A stretch of DNA of 64,000 bases from Nostoc sp. PCC 7524. GTDB taxonomy: Bacteria > Cyanobacteriota > Cyanobacteriia > Cyanobacteriales > Nostocaceae. Made by a program: the position numbers and the translations under genes. The notes beneath the pieces are model-generated. The model had not been told where the DNA came from. It was given only the letters and a program-made list of their open reading frames with translations, and did not search any database. The stretch is taken from assembly GCF_000316645.1 (NCBI RefSeq), contig NC_019684.1, forward strand, positions 5,963,501 through 6,027,500, written 5' to 3'. The first letter of the stretch is position 1. Every line of letters starts with the position of its first letter. Shown piece by piece: positions 61,552 to 64,000 of the stretch.

Positions 61552-63600
61552 ATGAATGTCAAGACACTTCCCACTCACTCCCGACCGATTGAAGGCGAAC
61601 TACAAAACGATACAAAAACCTTGATTGTGCGTTCCCCTACGATGGAGCCTAGCCCATCAACCAGTCTAGTCACAACTCATAAACAGCAGGTGTCAATCAC
61701 ACCAGATGTTGAACCTGAAACATTACTGTATGATCCTGGAGAGATAGCAGCCCATTATCAAGCTAGACCTCTGCAAGTTTTCCGCAGGATTTTGGCAGTA
61801 TTGGGGCCGACTATTTCATTTTGCCTGGGGTTGTGGTGGGACAGTAAACGAGGAAAAGTTGTTAAAAATGACCGCCGTCGAGCTACGCAGTTAAGAGAAT
61901 TACTAACCCAATTAGGGCCGGCTTATATCAAAATTGGACAAGCTTTATCTACTAGACCAGATTTAGTTCCTCCCATATATTTAGAAGAACTCACAAGATT
62001 ACAAGACCAGTTACCGCCCTTTCCTAACGAAATTGCTTACCAGTTTATTGAAGAAGAATTAGGACAGCCTCCAGAAGAAGTTTACACAGAACTCTCAGCC
62101 CAGCCGATTGCTGCTGCTTCTTTAGGGCAAGTTTACAAAGGCAAGCTGAAAACTGGGGAAGAAGTGGCTGTAAAAGTGCAACGCCCTGACTTAAGGGAAC
62201 GAATTACTATTGACTTGTATATTTTGCGTCGTCTGGCGGCTTTAGTACAAAGAAAAGTCAAACGGGTACGCAGTGACTTAGTAGGGATTTTAGATGAATT
62301 AGGCGATCGCATTTTTGAAGAAATGGATTATATCCACGAAGGCGAAAATGCTGAACGCTTTTTTGAGCTATATGGTCACATAAAAGACATTTATGTACCG
62401 AAGATTTACTGGGAATATACCAACCGTCGTGTATTAACGATGGAGTGGATTAACGGCACAAAGTTAACCCAAACAGCAGAAATTAAAGCCCAAGGTATAG
62501 ATGCGCGTTACTTAATTGAAGTGGGTGTCCAGTGTTCTTTGAGACAACTTTTAGAGCATGGATTTTTCCACGCTGATCCCCATCCAGGTAACTTGTTAGC
62601 TACACCCGACGGCCAACTAGCTTATCTTGACTTTGGGATGATGAGCGAGATTAAACCACCCCAACGTTATGGTTTAATTGAGGCGATCGTTCACGTTGTT
62701 AACCGTGACTTTGAAGGGTTAGCGCAAGACTACGTTAAGCTAGATTTTCTATCCCCAGAAACAGATTTAACACCGATTATTCCAGCCTTTGGTAAAGTAT
62801 TTGCGGATGCTCAAGGAGCTAGTGTAGCTGAACTCAACATTAAAAGCATTACAGATGAACTATCAGCTTTGATGTATGAGTATCCTTTCCGCGTACCTCC
62901 CTACTACGCTTTAATTATTCGCTCTCTGGTGACACTGGAAGGTATAGCTATATATATAGACCCCAACTTCAAAGTTCTCAGTGAAGCTTACCCTTACGTT
63001 GCTAAACGTTTGCTCACCGACCCTGCGCCAGAATTAAGATCATCACTGCGAGACTTGCTGTTTAAAGAGGGTAAATTCCGGTGGAATCGTTTAGAAAACC
63101 TGTTACGCAATGCGCGGAAAAATCAAGACTACGACCTCAATTTAGTAGTCAATCAAGGCGTAGACTTTCTGGCTTCTGAACGCGGCGCTTTCATTCGCGA
63201 CAAGTTGGTAGATGAATTCTTTAACGGCATCAACGCTTTAGGTAAAAACGTTCTGCACAACTTCACCTATCTACTTAGAGAGCGTGTAGGTATTACAGCC
63301 ATCAACGAAACTCCCGCAGCCACGGTTGAGCAACAACAAACTTTAGAGCATATCAAAAATATCTCTAATATTCTGAGAGAAACCCGTGGTTTTGACCCAG
63401 TGCAACTTGCACCGCAAATAGGACAATTGTTGTTCAATCCAGATGTGCAACGTTTAGGTCAACAAGTGACTAATCAATTAGTGCAGAAAGCTATCATTCG
63501 GCTGATTCGGGAATTACTCGCAGCAGATGAACTTAATCGCACTGAAAATAGTGATTTAATTCCATCTACAAGATTATCTTTGTCTGCAAAAAGAGTATAA
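61552..63600 (+). CDS. AarF/ABC1/UbiB-family kinase-like protein
   Basis: About 682 aa. The atypical kinase core has IKIGQALSTRPDLVPP (the KxGQ motif), AAASLGQVYKGKL (an A-rich loop replacing the glycine loop), VAVKVQRP, HGFFHADPHPGNLL and AYLDFGMM. These proteins are ADP/ATP-binding and are linked to quinone synthesis, here plastoquinone or tocopherol, at membranes. The N-terminal about 60 residues look unstructured and the C-terminus extends by some 200 residues beyond the core, as in other cyanobacterial members. Confidence 0.92.
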   Translation: MNVKTLPTHSRPIEGELQNDTKTLIVRSPTMEPSPSTSLVTTHKQQVSITPDVEPETLLYDPGEIAAHYQARPLQVFRRILAVLGPTISFCLGLWWDSKRGKVVKNDRRRATQLRELLTQLGPAYIKIGQALSTRPDLVPPIYLEELTRLQDQLPPFPNEIAYQFIEEELGQPPEEVYTELSAQPIAAASLGQVYKGKLKTGEEVAVKVQRPDLRERITIDLYILRRLAALVQRKVKRVRSDLVGILDELGDRIFEEMDYIHEGENAERFFELYGHIKDIYVPKIYWEYTNRRVLTMEWINGTKLTQTAEIKAQGIDARYLIEVGVQCSLRQLLEHGFFHADPHPGNLLATPDGQLAYLDFGMMSEIKPPQRYGLIEAIVHVVNRDFEGLAQDYVKLDFLSPETDLTPIIPAFGKVFADAQGASVAELNIKSITDELSALMYEYPFRVPPYYALIIRSLVTLEGIAIYIDPNFKVLSEAYPYVAKRLLTDPAPELRSSLRDLLFKEGKFRWNRLENLLRNARKNQDYDLNLVVNQGVDFLASERGAFIRDKLVDEFFNGINALGKNVLHNFTYLLRERVGITAINETPAATVEQQQTLEHIKNISNILRETRGFDPVQLAPQIGQLLFNPDVQRLGQQVTNQLVQKAIIRLIRELLAADELNRTENSDLIPSTRLSLSAKRV

Positions 63601-63634
63601 CCAGGAAACTCATTCTTTGTTATGGAGCAAGGAA

Positions 63635-63765
63635 TGAGGCTCTGCCGACTTGTAGCAACTGCCGTGGAAATTGAATCAAAGTCCCCCCTTTTTAAGGGGT
63701 GTAAGGGGGGATCAATAAGTTTCTAAAATCACAGCCAAACACTTTTAAAACAACCTCTTAATCAG
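63635..63765. repeat. Dispersed GATCCCCC-type repeat, copy B (inverted relative to copy A)
   Basis: The reverse complement of this stretch matches 19229-19370: a TGTTTxxxAAGTGTTxGGCTGTGA edge, GATCCCCC, a TTAAAAAGGGG part and CCACGGCAGTTGC...AAGTCGGCAGAGCC. The second half of the palindrome of copy A is missing. It lies 35 bases after the AarF-family gene. Confidence 0.75.
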
Positions 63766-63811
63766 TAATCATTAATAAACAAGCTATGATATAAAGCAAG
63801 GTTTATTATTT

Positions 63812-64000
63812 ATGCTAATAGTTTTGCCAGCTATTTCAATCATAATTGGATATTATCTATTTTTTCAAACTAATAAATGTTGGCGTAGTGCAGTATTATC
63901 CACATCTGTTGTATGGGGTGTAATCGTTACTGTAATTACAGAATCGCTCAGTTTTTTTCATGTACTGAATTTCAATTTTGTAGTATTTTCGTGGCTGCTA
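63812..64000 (+). CDS. Membrane protein, N-terminal part (cut by window end)
   Basis: An open frame of 63 codons runs to the end of the window from ATG 63812. It is strongly hydrophobic with at least two membrane segments (about 2-18 and 27-44), separated by a short FQTNKCWRS loop. The pattern suits a polytopic membrane protein. The family cannot be named from this piece. Confidence 0.6.
   Translation, partial: MLIVLPAISIIIGYYLFFQTNKCWRSAVLSTSVVWGVIVTVITESLSFFHVLNFNFVVFSWLL

Noticed and set aside
1..64000. tRNA, rRNA or known structured ncRNA genes
   Set aside because: No tRNA-like T-loop/acceptor pairing, rRNA sequence or riboswitch core was recognised by eye. A covariance-model scan would be needed to exclude small RNAs.

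Overview
The window looks like chromosomal DNA of a filamentous, heterocyst-type cyanobacterium (Nostocaceae, Anabaena/Nostoc/Trichormus group). The evidence is a complete beta-carboxysome operon, a CO2-hydrating NDH-1 module, psbI, GUN4 and DUF3769 proteins, many GCGATCGC (HIP1) octamers, and the heptanucleotide tandem repeats (STRRs) typical of these genomes. No rRNA, tRNA, CRISPR array or complete insertion sequence was found. The species is not determined from sequence alone.

Layout. 1-9.1 kb: a small ORF, transketolase, a two-domain SagB-type nitroreductase and a two-gene sensory kinase pair. 9.4-21.5 kb: an inorganic-carbon island, with a CmpR-type LysR regulator and ccmK2-K1-L-M-N-O on the minus strand, divergent from ndhF4-ndhD4-cupB and an MpaB-family gene on the plus strand. 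21.5-31.4 kb: two direct copies of a Uma2-type gene (the second decaying, next to a 7 x 21 bp tandem repeat) flank a NACHT-FGE-GUN4 fusion and a 1573-residue CBS/GAF/PAS hybrid kinase. 31.4-34.7 kb: a tightly coupled DUF262 / DUF3696-ATPase / unknown three-gene cassette that looks like an antiphage system. 34.8-37 kb: a methylenetetrahydrofolate reductase-like gene and trpS. 37.3-42.6 kb: a heterodisulfide-reductase-like operon in the order hdrC1-B1-A-C2-B2, then a small membrane protein and an exported rhodanese; this is the order of the sulfur-oxidising sHdr clusters. 42.7-45.9 kb: proline iminopeptidase and a type II restriction-modification system (C5-methyltransferase, HNH nuclease, C protein with a recognisable C-box). 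46-50 kb: DUF429 protein, glycogen phosphorylase and a small hypothetical gene. 50-52.4 kb: a gene-poor stretch and an acyltransferase flanked by two copies of a MITE-like element. 53-64 kb: psbI, a DUF3769/OstA outer-membrane protein, a MuiA-family protein, a T5orf172 protein, a PIN toxin-antitoxin pair, recN, an AarF/UbiB kinase and the start of a membrane protein.

How it fits together. The carbon island supplies both arms of the CO2-concentrating mechanism: CO2 uptake by NDH-1MS' and fixation in carboxysomes, with a regulator of the right family beside them. The CcmM gene carries a strong internal ribosome site that would give the short M35 isoform. Three separate defence-type modules lie within about 25 kb (NACHT-GUN4, the DUF262/DUF3696 cassette, the C-protein-controlled RM system), with a PIN toxin-antitoxin pair further on. 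The points most worth a second look are the NACHT-FGE-GUN4 fusion, the sHdr-like operon in a cyanobacterium, and the DUF262/DUF3696 cassette with its unknown third gene.
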